Source: Calycina herbarum (lineage: Eukaryota > Ascomycota > Leotiomycetes > Helotiales > Pezizellaceae). Taken from it: a stretch of 64,000 bases of DNA. Numbering within the stretch: the first letter of the stretch is position 1; every line of letters starts with the position of its first letter. This document shows positions 36,600-48,430 of this stretch, one piece after another. The stretch spans positions 682,001 to 746,000 of the forward strand of contig LLEY01000006.1 in the NCBI GenBank assembly GCA_001414485.1, given 5' to 3'. The position numbers and the translations under genes are program-made. Under the pieces are notes generated by a model, which was not told where the DNA came from, made no database searches, and saw only the letters and a list, made by a program, of their open reading frames with translations.

Positions 36600-37515
36600 C
36601 TTATATTGCTTCGAGGTGGTTTTGGGAAGAACGGGAGCTCGTGAGATACCCTTATCCGGTGAAGTTCCATCCCGTCTTATAGGGATCGAAAACTTGGGAA
36701 AGTTTGTACCCTTGTACTGGGGATTATCATCCAGGATGCGTGGTTTGCGCCAAGGAGGATTTCCAAGTGTCACTGTGACCAAGTATTTGCTATATCGAGA
36801 AACTTCTCGAGTCACTTGTGTTTGCCCAACTCTGGATACCAACTCAGCAGCAGGCATTCTCGCAAGCTGCCGTTGTCTATAGTCAAACGGAATATCCGGC
36901 CTCTCAGATGCGATGAAAACCAAGAGAGAGGTTCTTCTGTGGGACTGCAGATGAAGATCTGCCTCTCTACTTCCCCGATGCAGAAATACGGCTTGCATTG
37001 GCAGACAACGTTCCTGCAGAGAACCAAAGGAGGCACAAAAATCCCCACAGCAGTTCCACGGCATGAGCCATGCACCAAACCATGCGGAAGATGAAAAGGG
37101 TTCACAAGAGGCCGTGAGACTGGTGGCTCAGATTACTCGCCGACGCAGGAGGAGTGGTGAGGGTGTTCGTCTCCGCGATTCCCGTCCAGCTTGATCTGTC
37201 AAAAGGAAGAAAGCGAAGCAGGAACCCGTCGTCTGACCTTGGCGGCACGCGACAGCCAAGGAAAGACCAACATCGAAGAGTCGACAGAACCCCAATGGGA
37301 AGAGCAGTGCCGGATCAACTTTGATCAAGTTTGTGGGGGTTGTGGAACCAAACACGCCGAAGAGAGTTGGAAAAGGCAACTCTCGTGATTGCCCCTGACT
37401 AAGACTTGCGAAGCTATTCGCAAGTATCTCTCCTCCCCCTATCTGGATCAAATACTGCTGGCGTGACTTACGCCAAGCAGGCTAATGGCAGAGTGGACGG
37501 GTGGTCCGAGACGTC

Positions 37516-37525
37516 TATATAAAAG
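37516..37525 (+). promoter_or_regulatory. Strong TATA box without an assigned gene
   Basis: TATATAAAAG is a consensus-quality TATA element on the + strand, 564 bp before the PSF2 ATG. About 110 bp downstream, ATG at 37638 opens a 30-codon frame with a hydrophobic start (MVRFPLHLFMLQVWAP) ending at 37730. It could drive a long PSF2 leader, a short peptide transcript or nothing. Confidence 0.4.
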
Positions 37526-37971
37526 GTTTCGATGCAGAGCGGTTGAAGATGATCGATTCTGCTTGTTCCCGTTCCCCGGAGTTTCCATCGAGTCCTGCAC
37601 TCCGGATTCTCCACTGCTGCAGCCCAAGTCCATCGCGATGGTGCGGTTCCCTCTGCATTTATTCATGCTCCAAGTTTGGGCGCCTGCTGCTGCACGATTG
37701 AATGGTTCGGCCGATTCCCAGGAGAAATAAATGGAGAGGGCGCAGCTCAGCAGCTCAGCAGCTTGGATTGCCAATAGTTCTTCGGCAACGGACCTGTGCA
37801 GTTGATGGGCAGCCGTGGGGAAGTTCCAAGGTGCTGCACAGAGGGGAGTCGCATATAAATCTGCAAGTTGCCAGGAGGCCGTGCCTGGTCGGTGCCTGGT
37901 AGACTGAGGCTAGATTTCATTTTGGGGCTAGGCCGGATTGGGTTACTATCTTGGCATTTACCCGTCACGTT

Positions 37972-37984
37972 ACGCGTCACGCGT
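37972..37984. promoter_or_regulatory. Double MluI cell-cycle box (MCB) upstream of PSF2
   Basis: ACGCGTCACGCGT contains two ACGCGT sites spaced by one base, 105-117 bp before the PSF2 ATG. A near-match (ACGCGC) follows shortly after. In yeasts the MBF factor (Mbp1/Swi6) binds ACGCGT to switch on DNA-replication genes at G1/S, so the site fits the gene. Confidence 0.7.
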
Positions 37985-38088
37985 CTACCCCAGAAGCACG
38001 ACGCGCAGTTGCTAGAGAAAGTCAACAACAGTCCTCAAAACTTCCCAATAGATGCTGCTTTCTTCCCCCAGACTAAGATTGTTGCACT

Positions 38089-39001
38089 ATGGCGCTTCCT
38101 TTGCCACCGGGTCTGACCCCCGCAGAGGTGGCCTTTCTCTGTGAGATGGAATTGGTGACGGTGGTGCCTCGTCAACAGCTCAAGAGCCATGATTTGCTTG
38201 GGGTACGTTAAGTTTTCCTTTTCCCTTTCGACCCCGCCAACCCCTCCACCCTCCACAGCATGTCTCGCCCCAGCACATCAGCACCTCAGCACATCAGCAC
38301 AGCAGCACAGCATACCCGTCTTGACAAACTCCTATTTGCCTCGTCGCTGCCTATTCCCATCGTTCAAGCTGATTGAATGAATCCAGGGTCCAACGCCAGC
38401 TCTACGCCCACCCCATCGCGCGCCTCTGCCCCTCTGGTTGGCCCTTCTGCTGAAGCGTCAACGGCGAGCCAACATCCTTCCTCCGCCTTGGTTACTCCCT
38501 CAGTCGCTCGAGAAAATCCTTAAATTCGAGACGGAGACTCCATCGGTCTTTTCCCCTCCTCCGCCCCATCCACATCCAATTGGGGCCCTGCCCGCAGAAA
38601 CCGACCACATCTCCCCCCCTTTTTTATCCTCGAGTACGGCCGATGCGCCTTCAGGCTACCTACCATACCATTGGCTTGAGCTGGGCGAGATTCTGCTGGA
38701 AGCATGTAGTGATGATATATCCGACCCGGATAAAGTCAGGACTTTGCTGCGAGATTTACGAGAGGTTCGTATTTCAAAGATAAGGGAAGTCACAAAAGTA
38801 CTCGAAGGAGGCGGGGTGGTCTCACTGAAAGGTGTTGGGGCAATGGAAGTGGCAGAGGGACGTCAATTCACAGTTGGTGTCATGGATGGTCTACGAAAAC
38901 TCGGAGCCAGCAGAGAAACAGAAAGACGGAGACGAGAAGAAGAGGGAGATGCAGGTGGTGGAAACAGCGACGACGAAATGGAAATGGAAATGGAGACATG
39001 A
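38089..39001 (+). CDS. PSF2: DNA replication complex GINS subunit PSF2
   Basis: The model has two exons, 38089-38202 and 38387-39001, giving 242 residues, with a 184-nt phase-0 intron. PSF2 is one of four GINS subunits of the replicative CMG helicase in the nucleus. The N-terminus, [20 protein letters not shown] then ELVTVVPRQ, is highly conserved. Exon 2 continues with [28 protein letters not shown] and PPWL, and the helical [18 protein letters not shown] block and [15 protein letters not shown]. The middle has a Pro/His insertion (about residues 81-105) and the tail is acidic and Met/Glu-repetitive (DEMEMEMET), both likely disordered. The intron is CT-rich and contains a CAGCACATCAGCACCTCAGC-type tandem stretch (38271-38312). 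Tandem MluI boxes upstream suggest G1/S control. Confidence 0.95.
38271..38312 (+). repeat. CAGCAC/ATCAGCAC tandem stretch in the PSF2 intron
   Basis: Units of CAGCAC, ATCAGCAC and CTCAGCAC alternate over about 42 bp. A similar short CAGCT/CTCAGCAG run lies at 37743-37762. Confidence 0.6.
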
Positions 39002-39021
39002 TTCTGGGCTGTCATGAAAGG

Positions 39022-39048
39022 ACTGCATACACTGCATACACTGCATAC
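39022..39048. repeat. 9-bp perfect tandem repeat, three units
   Basis: ACTGCATAC is repeated three times without change, 20 bp after the PSF2 stop codon, in the probable 3' UTR. Confidence 0.8.
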
Positions 39049-39831
39049 ATCGGGATATAAGCGCCGGAGTTGGGACGAGGAGCATTTTTACATTTTTTTA
39101 ATTTTCATATACCATTTAATTATCTGAATACACACTGGTTACATTCATGGCGTGCTCGGTGTTACACCATTTGATCTACAAACTGCCGATGGTATGACAA
39201 GGGCCATAGGTTGCAAGCGTATGGGTGTACTCCAGATTGGCCACGCTAGCAACAAACACAAGAGTCTCAGCCGGGTGATCCGGGGGATTATTTTTATGCA
39301 TCAAGCCCATCTAGGACAATTCTTACGGCTCTCGTCATGATCGTAGGTTGGAATTGTGTTTGTTTTCCAATCCATTCTACCCAACGCCTCTTCCAAGACC
39401 CCTCATTGTTGACGGACAGATCTGCGGCACCAGTTGGAAGGCACCCTACTACAACTATCCTGTAGGTCTCCATTTGATGTAGCTACAACCCTGTGTATCT
39501 CTTCCACATGCAAAAATCCCAGCTGAAAACATACACTCAAATGGTCTAAGCTGGTCCATGTCCCACAATGAGGTTCCTGTCCCATGTACCCGATCAAAAG
39601 TGGCGATTTTAGCGAGACACTCCCCTCCTATTCACAATCTAATCGTTTTTGAACCAAGCCAATTTAATAGATTACTATATAGGTATTAATTAAATTAATC
39701 AATCATCATTGTTTAAAGTATGCTGTATGTTCTATAACTGTATTCTATTACTTTAAGCTGTTCGTATAATATTTTCTCTAGGATTCTCATATATATATAA
39801 TAAAAAAACTATTGCAGGTCACTGCTACAGC

Positions 39832-39866
39832 GGGGGTTCGCAAACATTCGCCCGACCCCCTTTTTT
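39832..39866 (+). other. GC-rich hairpin followed by a T run
   Basis: GGGGGT (39832-39837) can pair with ACCCCC (39855-39860), extended by CG/CG with one bulge and a 12-nt loop, then TTTTTT. It contains GGTTCG, part of a pol III B-box consensus, but no complete tRNA or A box is visible. Confidence 0.3.
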
Positions 39867-40370
39867 CCACCAAAACGCACCCTAAACGTGGTTGGGGCGG
39901 AGGCTAACTGCCGTTTGAGAGTCTCTCGCTTACATTTGACCTTGAGCTTAGAATCAGGGCTGGCAATCATCCCGGATTATGGAGAGCATGGTGTATGGAT
40001 GTTACATGCTTATGATGAACGCGTTACTTTGGAAGTGGCTTGACTCGCTGATACTTCCGGGTTTTGGGAGAGAGAGGGTTCAAAGGAAGTTGGGAAATGG
40101 GAAGAATGCAGCTTGCTATTTGAGTAGTCACGTGGCACAAATTTGGGTGCGAAAGTTGTCAAAAACTCTCATTACAAAATCTTCCTCACTAATCACAATG
40201 TCTTTGCTAAAAGAAACATAGAAACCCTGCCCCCCCCTTTTTTTTCATCCACTAGAACCAACCCAGCTTACAAGACTCTCTTCATGGCCCGTTTTTCATT
40301 TCTGGAAATAAAAGTTTCGTCCCTGCAGTAAACCCAATTTCATTTCCATAATCCAGCTCCCTCAAGCCGC

Positions 40371-40796
40371 CTAAGTCTTACGCTGCTCGTTCGATTCCCC
40401 CGACACCTCCTCCGGCTCACTTTGATCTTGATCTTGCTCTTGAGCCTCCGCCTTCAGCCTTTTGATCCTAGCTATTTGGCGATGGACCATTCTCATATGC
40501 CTCCGTTCGATCCACTTGCAACGTACAATTTCTTGGAGAAGCTCTTTGCTTAGATTATCTTGTGTGGTATTAAGAGTTGGTAGGTTTATCAAAGAGTCTA
40601 GTAGGATTTCCATATGGTGTATCTCTGATGGGTCAACGTAAGTGGTTGAGGGGCTGTTTGGTGGTACTGGTGGGGCAACATTTTGTGCATCATCGTTGGA
40701 AGTTGCTGAGGTAGAAAGATTGTTGGGCGTAGTGGGTGGAGGCGTCGCAATCCCACGGTAGGGTAAAGCAACCTGTTGAGGTGGAGTGGTGTTCAT
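40371..40796 (-). CDS. Small hypothetical protein with a basic helical C-terminus
   Basis: This single-exon frame encodes 141 residues from an ATG in good context (AGCAATG). The first half is Thr/Pro/Ser/Asn-rich and probably disordered. The second half is a predicted helix (HHMEILLDSLINL to about residue 75, then LSKELLQEIVRCKWIERRH) with a basic stretch (RMVHRQIARIKRLKAEAQ) and an acidic Gln/Asp/Glu tail. No domain is recognised. It could be a real small nuclear protein; support is only composition, start context and the absence of a better frame. Confidence 0.45.
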   Translation of the reverse strand: MNTTPPQQVALPYRGIATPPPTTPNNLSTSATSNDDAQNVAPPVPPNSPSTTYVDPSEIHHMEILLDSLINLPTLNTTQDNLSKELLQEIVRCKWIERRHMRMVHRQIARIKRLKAEAQEQDQDQSEPEEVSGESNEQRKT

Positions 40797-43305
40797 TGCT
40801 AGAGATTCTGGTGTAAGACCTGTTGTTTTTGTTTTTGTTCTTTGGGGGGGACGACTTTGTGGCGCGCGATGATGCCTGAGTGCGCACTAGAGAAGTGTGG
40901 GGGGTTCTTTTGTTTGCTTCTGAAGCTTGACCTGGGAGTTATTGTAGGGGAAATGAATTTATGGTTTAGCGCATATGTGAGATGACAATTTTGTTCTTAA
41001 GATGAGGGCTGGAACTTATTTCGTGCCTTCACTTTGGCATTGCATAAAGATGAGATGTCTTAGAATTCAAATGCTTCCTAAATATCTCACAAGCTGACAG
41101 TGAATATATTATTTTAAACTCTAAGTATGCCATCCTTTCTTGCATATACAAAGAACGATGGCAGGGACTCTTGTATACTCGCACTATCTAGCTATAGGTC
41201 CTGGTGTTCTGAATTCATTCTGTGCTCTTCAATAAGCAAAGGTCCAAAGCTTAACTATAAGCGTCTTGGTTATATCTACCTTGAAGCAGATGTAAACTGG
41301 ATTTTCAATGGCAGATAAAAAAAAGTCATTCAAATGAATCTTTGAATAAAATTCCAAGACAGCTCATACAAAACCACTTTGAACACAGACAGGGCTTTGG
41401 CAGTTCTGAATTAAACCCCCAAAACAGTGATTTGGTATGCTTTATTCAACAATTGTAGAATTGGGCAATCACGTTCCTACTTTATAGTATCAAGTAGTAA
41501 GCCTAGTAACTTATACTATTCAATTACATTATCTAAGAGTCTTTCGATTAAATGAACGATTTTAATCAAATCTCGAGTATTTGAGTATTAGGTACTTATC
41601 CAAGTAGCATTTATTTAACAAGGATATCTTGGACAGTTTAGAAGACTTCCGTTATTTCTACAAACTTTATCTAGACAGCATTAGTCAATTAAATAATTAA
41701 TGAATAAAGCATACCAGATTCCTTGAAGTGAATATTCATCCCCATAGGGTCAATTTTTACTCCACAGGATTGTGAACCCCCTTACTCAGCTTGCCTGACA
41801 CTCGTAATCACAGTCGTTGAGTAGTTCCTCAGAAACATTGCATTGCGCAAAAAGGATGATAACACGAAACAAGTAATACTTCACACATTCCTTCAAGTGT
41901 GGGATTGACCTTTTCATAAGAATGAATTATCCAACGGAAAAATCACTCCATTGAAGGCACATCCAAAATCGCCAGAAACGACGGAGACAACCATTGAGGG
42001 GAGCAATGCATGTAGTAGAGGCACCTCACAGAACAATTTATATTTGTCTGACTTACTTCTCAAATGTCCTTGGTTTACTCGTCATTTAGCAGCTTACTCG
42101 AAATCTTGTAGCTTACGTCAAAGGTTTGGTAACTTACTCCACAACAGTTTGGTAGCTTACTCGTTAAGTATTCAGTGGCTTACTCGCAATTTGCTTTTCG
42201 CCTCCAAACATCCAGTAGCTTACTCGATTTCTGGCTTACTCGCAACTTGTTCCCCCCAAACGTGATGTTTGGCTTACTCGCAATTGCTTGGGCTACCCGA
42301 TACTCTTCCAGTTCGGGGTACACTAAACAATTGTAGCAGAATGGATATTGTTCAAAACCACGATGAACGATAACTACCACTCGTACAGCAATATAAACAT
42401 CCTCAAATTGCGCATGTGGAGTTGAATAACTTCATCAAGAACTAATTGAACTTGAAGAGAAGAAACAGAAGAAACCAAAGTAAAACATAGGGGGAACTGG
42501 GCCGGGGACCTTGAGCAAATGTTACTCTTTCCTTAGGGAAACTTTCTGTAGTCATAGACATTGTTTCGCGGCTTAGGAGCTTAACAGCCTAGAACCGCAG
42601 CAGGAATGCGACATTATCTTCCTCGAATATTCCTGTGCCCGTTCAAGAAAGACTCGAGGCTTGGGCAATAATTCCAGCGGAGAAGCCGTCAATTTTTCGG
42701 TCCAGACGCCCTCTATGCCAACCGCATTGGGATCTCTTAACACTTTGCGCACTGTAGCAGATATACCCTCATTCCCTCAATATGCTTCCGTCCCTAAGCT
42801 ATCACATCTAACACTACTCAGTCCTCGAAACCTTTGGACCCTTTGGAAGGTGGGGTGTGGTACCCCGTGGGGATTGTTCGCAAATTGGAGTCTCCGTTCG
42901 TCGCTTTCGCGTTCATATATCAGAGAACATGGTTCATGCCGCTGCGGTGGGGTTCGCTCGCGAATACTTGGGCTGGAGCTAAAAGCGGCGCTCTTACCTC
43001 GGCTTTCAGGAAATTCCCAAACTCATCTAGACGCTTACTATCACACTGATTGAAGAAACCCTCTCAATAACCGCAACTCTTGTTTCAAAGAAAAGGGTGA
43101 GCATATTCACATACCTGATACTTGGCAGGTTCGGTTCATCACCGGGTTCTTCGTTCAGAAATGGCCACTACAACACTATCGCTTTCTCGGTTTGAAGTCT
43201 TGAAGAGGAAAAAATAGGGGTAGTTCACCGATCCCCCATTCCTCCCTTCGAATTCCACTAATTATTTGTAGATATCATTCTTCCGGCGAAGAGACTGCCC
43301 TCCAT
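40797..43305. other. AT-rich gene-poor spacer, 2.5 kb
   Basis: No supported gene is seen. AT-rich sequence from about 41040 to 41740 gives way to the TTACTCG repeat array (42074-42299). Frames at 42661-43053 lack ATG starts and recognisable motifs, though that segment has a more gene-like base composition. Confidence 0.5.
42074..42299. repeat. Array of GCTTACTCG motifs at ~20-bp spacing
   Basis: GCTTACTCG or a close variant starts near 42073, 42092, 42111, 42132, 42155, 42178, 42218, 42234, 42272 and 42291. Many gaps are 18-23 bp, with two near 40 bp. Interveners such as CAATTTGC and TTGTAG are only loosely conserved. Single copies occur elsewhere (1734, 6084, 6122), and 1727-1850 has a related array. 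Confidence 0.7.
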
Positions 43306-46300
43306 ATGCTTGTCGTCGAGTCTCGAGTCATGCCGAAGTTTCCGCAATGGAAAGGCTATCGTGTCTCATCTCCATGGCCCCACTGTTCCAATATCTCGTC
43401 TGAAGATTCCCGATGGAGAGAAAAGAGCCCCAAATCTAGAGCTTCGCCTTGTGGACAGCAGGACGTCATGGATACGACGCCATTTTTGAACTCGCAGCCC
43501 GACGTACGAAGAATCAATACAGCTCCAGTCAGCCAACCATCGAAAAGCAGTTTCATCTCACATATTAGAAGGCGCTCTTCTCTCCGGCCTGTAGATCTCA
43601 CATCTCCGAGCGTGTCACGTTCGAATGAGCACGATGATTTCAGCACGTCCAAGTTAAAACTGATACCATATGAGGTTGCTACGCCAAAGTTCATTCCTCT
43701 CGTGCTACGAAGATATTTCCTCCTCAGTCTCATACTCGCTTTTGTCGCTTTGGCTGCAGCCCTTGGCGGTATATACGACTTCTCGCAAAAGCACCAAGGC
43801 TTGACGACTACTAGCCGGAATTTAATTTACATATCAAGATATGGGCCAACTGCAAGTGAGTTCTCCTAGTCTCCAAATCTTCGATTACTTATGTCCTTAT
43901 AGTCCTAACTATCATTGCCGCATTATGGTCTAAAATTGAGTACCGAACCAAACAACTGGCTCCATGGAAAGAAATGTCGAAGGGGTTTGCTCGCGCAGAC
44001 AAAACTCTCCTACTTGACTATATATCCCCCATCAATTTTATAGCAGGCGTCAGCGCGCTCAAAGCTCATCACTTCGCGGTCGCCCTCTCAGTCCTCGGTT
44101 CTCTTATAATACGAATCTTAATTATTATTTCTACTGGCCTTTTGGTTCTCCAGAATCAAATCATCCAACACAATTTTCAGCCCTTGAAGGTTAGCGACAA
44201 GTTCGATGCCTCTTCGTTCAATGCTTCTTCCGTAGATACCAGGTCTTACCTCAACGTCTATGGTGTAGCCCATCTTAATCAGAGCTTCCCAAGAGGTACT
44301 ACTCATCAGTACGCCTTTCAATCGTTCAATACAAGCAATCAATTCGTTAGTAAGTATTCCATCTTTCTTTGCTCTTGGAGAGGGTTGGGGGGGGGGAGGT
44401 TTCTTTCCTTGCTGCCCGACTTTTCGCTATATCTTCATCGCAAGATCTTTCGGTATCACTAGGAGTATCGGGGATTGTCCTCTTGGATATCGAGATCTTT
44501 GGAGAAACAGCCTGCCTATGCTATTTTATCTGATTTGATGTTTTCTAACTTTTCTTCAGCTTACAACTCCACTCTTTCCGCGACCGTTGATGTCTTTTCG
44601 GCTGATCTGGAATGCGAGGTCGCAAGCAAAAGCAGTGTGGACTTTATTCCGCATAGTTCTGGGGGATTTGTGAGCGCTAAGAGCTCTAGCTGTTCTATCA
44701 ATATGCGAGCGGAACAGCTAACATGGGGTAAGTAGCAGTTTTCTTGGTGCTACGGAGTTCTCTTGTATCGTTTCTCGAAATGAAAAGCTTGTACTAATTT
44801 TTTGATAGGAGGATGGGTTGGATATATGAAGCAAGCATCGTGCACTAACCAAACTGGCGAGGATGCTCGCCGTTTTCTCATATGTACTGCCCATATTAGC
44901 GAAAGCGCTGCTCAACAGACTGCCCAGGGGAGTTACCAATGGCTGCAATATGTCACAGACAACACAACTTGTCTCATGTGTATACCAACTTACAGGATAA
45001 CGACAGGCAAAGTTGATCTCACAGGAGATTTAGATGCCCCACCAGTTATCGAACTTGACAGCAATTCCACTGACAGAAAAACCAAATCTTTGTCAGATTG
45101 GGAGTTTGGGTCCGCTGCATTCAATTCGATGTCAAACACTTCAGCGGTTCTCGGATCTAGTGACGCTTATACCGACAATACAGGGTTCTTTCAATTGATG
45201 AACTATACATCGCCATTGTTCGACCGACCTTGGGAGCTACTCAATTCGACTTATCTTCTAAACGGATCAAGAACTGCATTTGCCCTACTTGGCGCTCAAT
45301 TAGCCAAAACGAATCTGCTAGTACCCGACAACTCAACAATCCCTGGTTCATACCAGACTTGGGAATCCAGACTAATGGTTCAAAAACTCGCCTTCGTTGG
45401 AATGGAAGCTCTTCTCATACTGCTAATCATTATAACTATCGGGTTGTTGGTACTGCACCGCAAGTCAGTCACGCCCAGAGACATCGGTTCCATGGCAGGG
45501 TTGTCGACAATCTTAGCAGGGAGCTGCGACATAATGAAACTCGTCAACGGAACTGGACATCTTACAACAAAGGAACTTGAAGAGCGTATTTCAAACAGCA
45601 TGTACCAAACTTCAACGTTCTATGAAGGAGAAACCCCGGAATTTCGTATCGTTACCTCAATGGCCCCCGAAATGAACGCAACGCAACCCGACTCGGATAT
45701 ACCATCGGAAACAACGGACAATTGGTGGCGACCATTTGGTTTATCAGTTACCGGGCGTTGTCTTATATTCATCGCTCCAGTATGGCTTATCATTATTCTT
45801 CAATCTATGCTTTATCTATCGCAGACAGGCGGCATTAGTGTTGTTCCCAGCGATCAATATTTACACTACTTCTGGACATTCCTACCGGCCATTGTGTTGC
45901 AACTTATTGCTATCCTTTTCGATGTTTTCCATTCTGGTATTCGCGTGCTACAACCATTTTTCACTCTTAGATCTGGTGGAATGCCCGCAAGTGGCAGCAT
46001 GTAGGTAATGGGGACAAATTTTCCCCACTTTCTTTCTCTTGAATCACTCCTAAACCATTCTTGAATCATTCCTGAACCCCAGTATTTATCCTGTGGCGTA
46101 TCCCGAGACATTTCTTGATAGGCAAATACTGACTCCCCCATCACCCAGGTTCGACGATTCAAATTCACAGCTCTCTGTGCAGGTACTTTGGTCCTCGGTT
46201 TGGCGGAAACACATATCTTTATTCTCTGCCACAATAGCGGTCTTATGCGCCCCATTTCTGAGTATCGTGGTGAGTGGTTTGTACCAGACAAATAACGTGG

Positions 46301-47652
46301 ACCAAACCTTTCCGGCTCAAGCTCAAATGAACAGCTGGTTTAACTCGACTTTAGAAGTGGTGGTTTATAGTGAGTCTTCTCTCAAGAAGAGTTCCGTCAA
46401 TGTGAATCTCGTTCCATCATTGTTAATGTATGGTAATGCGACATGCCCGCGGTGGACCAACCCCCAATTCGCTTTTGGGCAATTCGAGATCGCAAACTTT
46501 ACCACATCCGAAACATACAAGACCATGAACGATTCCGATCTCCCGCCACTTATATCTGCCTCCGTGCCAGCTGTTCGTGGTGTACTAAACTGCACCACCC
46601 ACGATGTTCAGTTGACGAAATGGAACAACTCGATGCAACAATCCTTGACCATTTCGGGCGAGTTCTCGAACAATTGCCTTTTCTCGGACGGAGAAACTTC
46701 TTCCAATCAATTCAATTTATCTATGGCCTTTGCAGAAGGTGTCAGTGCTAAGTGGATTACACTGCCTGCTGGGTCTAAAGAATGCCCAACTTCTATGGCT
46801 GTTTTTGGGGACATCGACGATAATCCTACAACTCTCGTATGCAAACCCTACGTTGAACGCTTATTGGTCAATGCCACGTTCACTCTCCCGACGTTTGAGC
46901 TATATTCACATGCGGCACCGAAACCACAGACCAAGGCAGCACAGATTTTCTCTAACGAGTCGGCCTGGACGATGACAGAATGGACAACTTCAGGGAAAAT
47001 ATGGGGCGACATATTTCAATACGCCTTGATACCCGTCAGCATCCAAGACACAGACGATAGGATTGGAGAACTAGATACCTTCTTCCAGGCCCTTCTGCTG
47101 AGCAACTACATGACCAAGACCGAAAAAGGAAACACGACAGAACTAATTAATCGATACCTCGGCCCCTCCAAGACTGACGACCTAATAACGGGCATGGAAA
47201 AGCTCTACGCCCTAGTAATGGCCCAACAGTTCCACTCGCGAAAACGCCTTCCCCTCGCGGCCACCAACAACCTAGGTCTCCCAACCTCGACCCTCCCCGC
47301 AAACATAACAACTTTCATTCAACAACGCCTCTTCCAAGACCCAACCTCAACCTACATCCTCCTCTCCCTCCTCAGCACAATGTTCATCTGCGGTGCCATA
47401 GCAATCCTAACCATGGATACAAAACCCGTCCTTCCGAAGAATCCATGTTCCATCGGGGCAGTAGCAGGACTACTTTCCGATGCTGATTTCTTGACGCTTA
47501 TTCCCCCGGGAAGTGAGTGGTGTAGTGATAGGGAGTTGGTTTTGAGAGCGCCGTTTGATAGTTACATTTTTAGCTTGGGGTGGTGGAGTACACCTGGGGG
47601 TGGGAGACGGAGGTTTGGTATTGATGTTGGGAAGGCGGAGAAATCGGGTTGA
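43306..47652 (+). CDS. DUF3433 multi-pass membrane protein with two repeated halves
   Basis: The proposed model has five exons, 43306-43855, 43903-44349, 44560-44727, 44809-46000 and 46083-47652, giving 1308 residues. All introns (47, 210, 81, 82 nt) keep frame. The first half has a Ser-rich N-terminus, a membrane segment (YFLLSLILAFVALAAALGGI), WSKIEYRTKQLAPWKEM, an LLLDYISP motif, further helices, a Cys-containing glycosylated loop and helices near MEALLILLIIITIGLLVL. The second half repeats the pattern: PFLSIVVSGLY, a large N-glycosylated loop with Cys, and YILLSLLSTMFICGAIAIL followed by GAVAGLLSDADFL. This double DUF3433 layout is typical; function is unknown. The start could also be the ATG at 43330 or 43468. 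The 210-nt intron 2 might hide a small exon (44470-44550) in frame. Confidence 0.8.
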
Positions 47653-48430
47653 TGTGCTTTCGTTGGTGTTTTTTTTTTTTTTTTTGGAAAGGAGGGGTAT
47701 ATATGTATATGATATTGTCGTTTTGTCGTTTTGAACTAGGGTGAAAGAAAGAAAGTATGGGATAGAATAGAAGCTGTAGTATATAAGAGAATCAAGTTCT
47801 GTTTTCAGTTAAGAAAAAGACTAGTCCAGTTTAGCTAAGGGTCGGCCAAGTCACATGACCAGTCAAAAGTTAGGTAGTTCTACTACCAAACTTTTGCGAT
47901 GTGCAACGAAACTCTGAAATTGGACGGCGTCACATGTTCAGGATTTCCTCTGGGCATCAAGATCGTTCATGCGGAATAGCTCAGATATTTATCAAAAACA
48001 ACATTTGATCTGCGAAATCAGTGACTGGTATCAACCTCCAAACTCTGTTTAATTGACTCGATTATTCTAGACTTTCTTAGGTATTGATATCAAGCAAACA
48101 TTTTTTAGGCAGGTATCTAGCACTCTATGCTTTTAAGAATGGTAGAACTTCATTTGATTGACTGAATTATTCTGGAGATTTAATATTGTCTTGAAAGACG
48201 AAATACTTTAATACAGCAGCATTGAAACCCAATCATTCGAGTCTATAGTTAGCAAATGCAGCATAGCAGCTCGCGGAGAAAGAAGATAACCGAACAGTTC
48301 ATGAAAGATAGACTTGAAATTTAATACTGAATTACTATCAAAAAGCTACGTGTCTTCTACTCAAGCTTCAAACTGTATGCCAACTATGGGTGGGACCAAG
48401 GGACCACCCATCCTGAGCGTGATATTACAA
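47653..48430. other. Convergent spacer with a long T run
   Basis: This 778-bp stretch contains a T run of about 15-17 bases near 47670 just after the DUF3433 stop, and AT-rich sequence to 48330. No gene is seen. Confidence 0.5.

Larger units (their letters stand above)
36600..38088. other. Divergent intergenic region between MFS and PSF2 genes
   Basis: This 1.49-kb stretch holds both promoters. Two MluI boxes lie near the PSF2 end and a strong TATA box at 37516 faces the + strand (both listed). Overlapping open frames on both strands (36816-37105) are unlike any family. Confidence 0.5.
39002..40370. other. Convergent intergenic region downstream of PSF2
   Basis: No convincing gene is seen in 1.37 kb. 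AT-rich sequence (39640-39830) precedes a hairpin at 39832-39860 followed by six T. Open frames at 39152 and 39979 lack recognisable motifs. Confidence 0.5.

Noticed and set aside
36816..37105. Open frames on both strands and the long upstream extension of the MFS frame
   Set aside because: They do not resemble the permease N-terminus or any family; the ATG at 36599 gives a normal-length permease.
42074..42299. CRISPR array
   Set aside because: Repeats are 9 bp and degenerate with irregular spacers, in a fungal nuclear genome; not a CRISPR.
42661..43053. 130-codon frame and an overlapping 71-codon frame
   Set aside because: Neither starts with ATG and neither has a recognisable motif; possibly a decayed gene fragment, but unsupported.
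44475..44559. Extra exon within the 210-nt intron of the DUF3433 gene
   Set aside because: The frame is open, but a single intron 44350-44559 has better signals (branch CTAAC, CAG) and joins family-like sequence directly.
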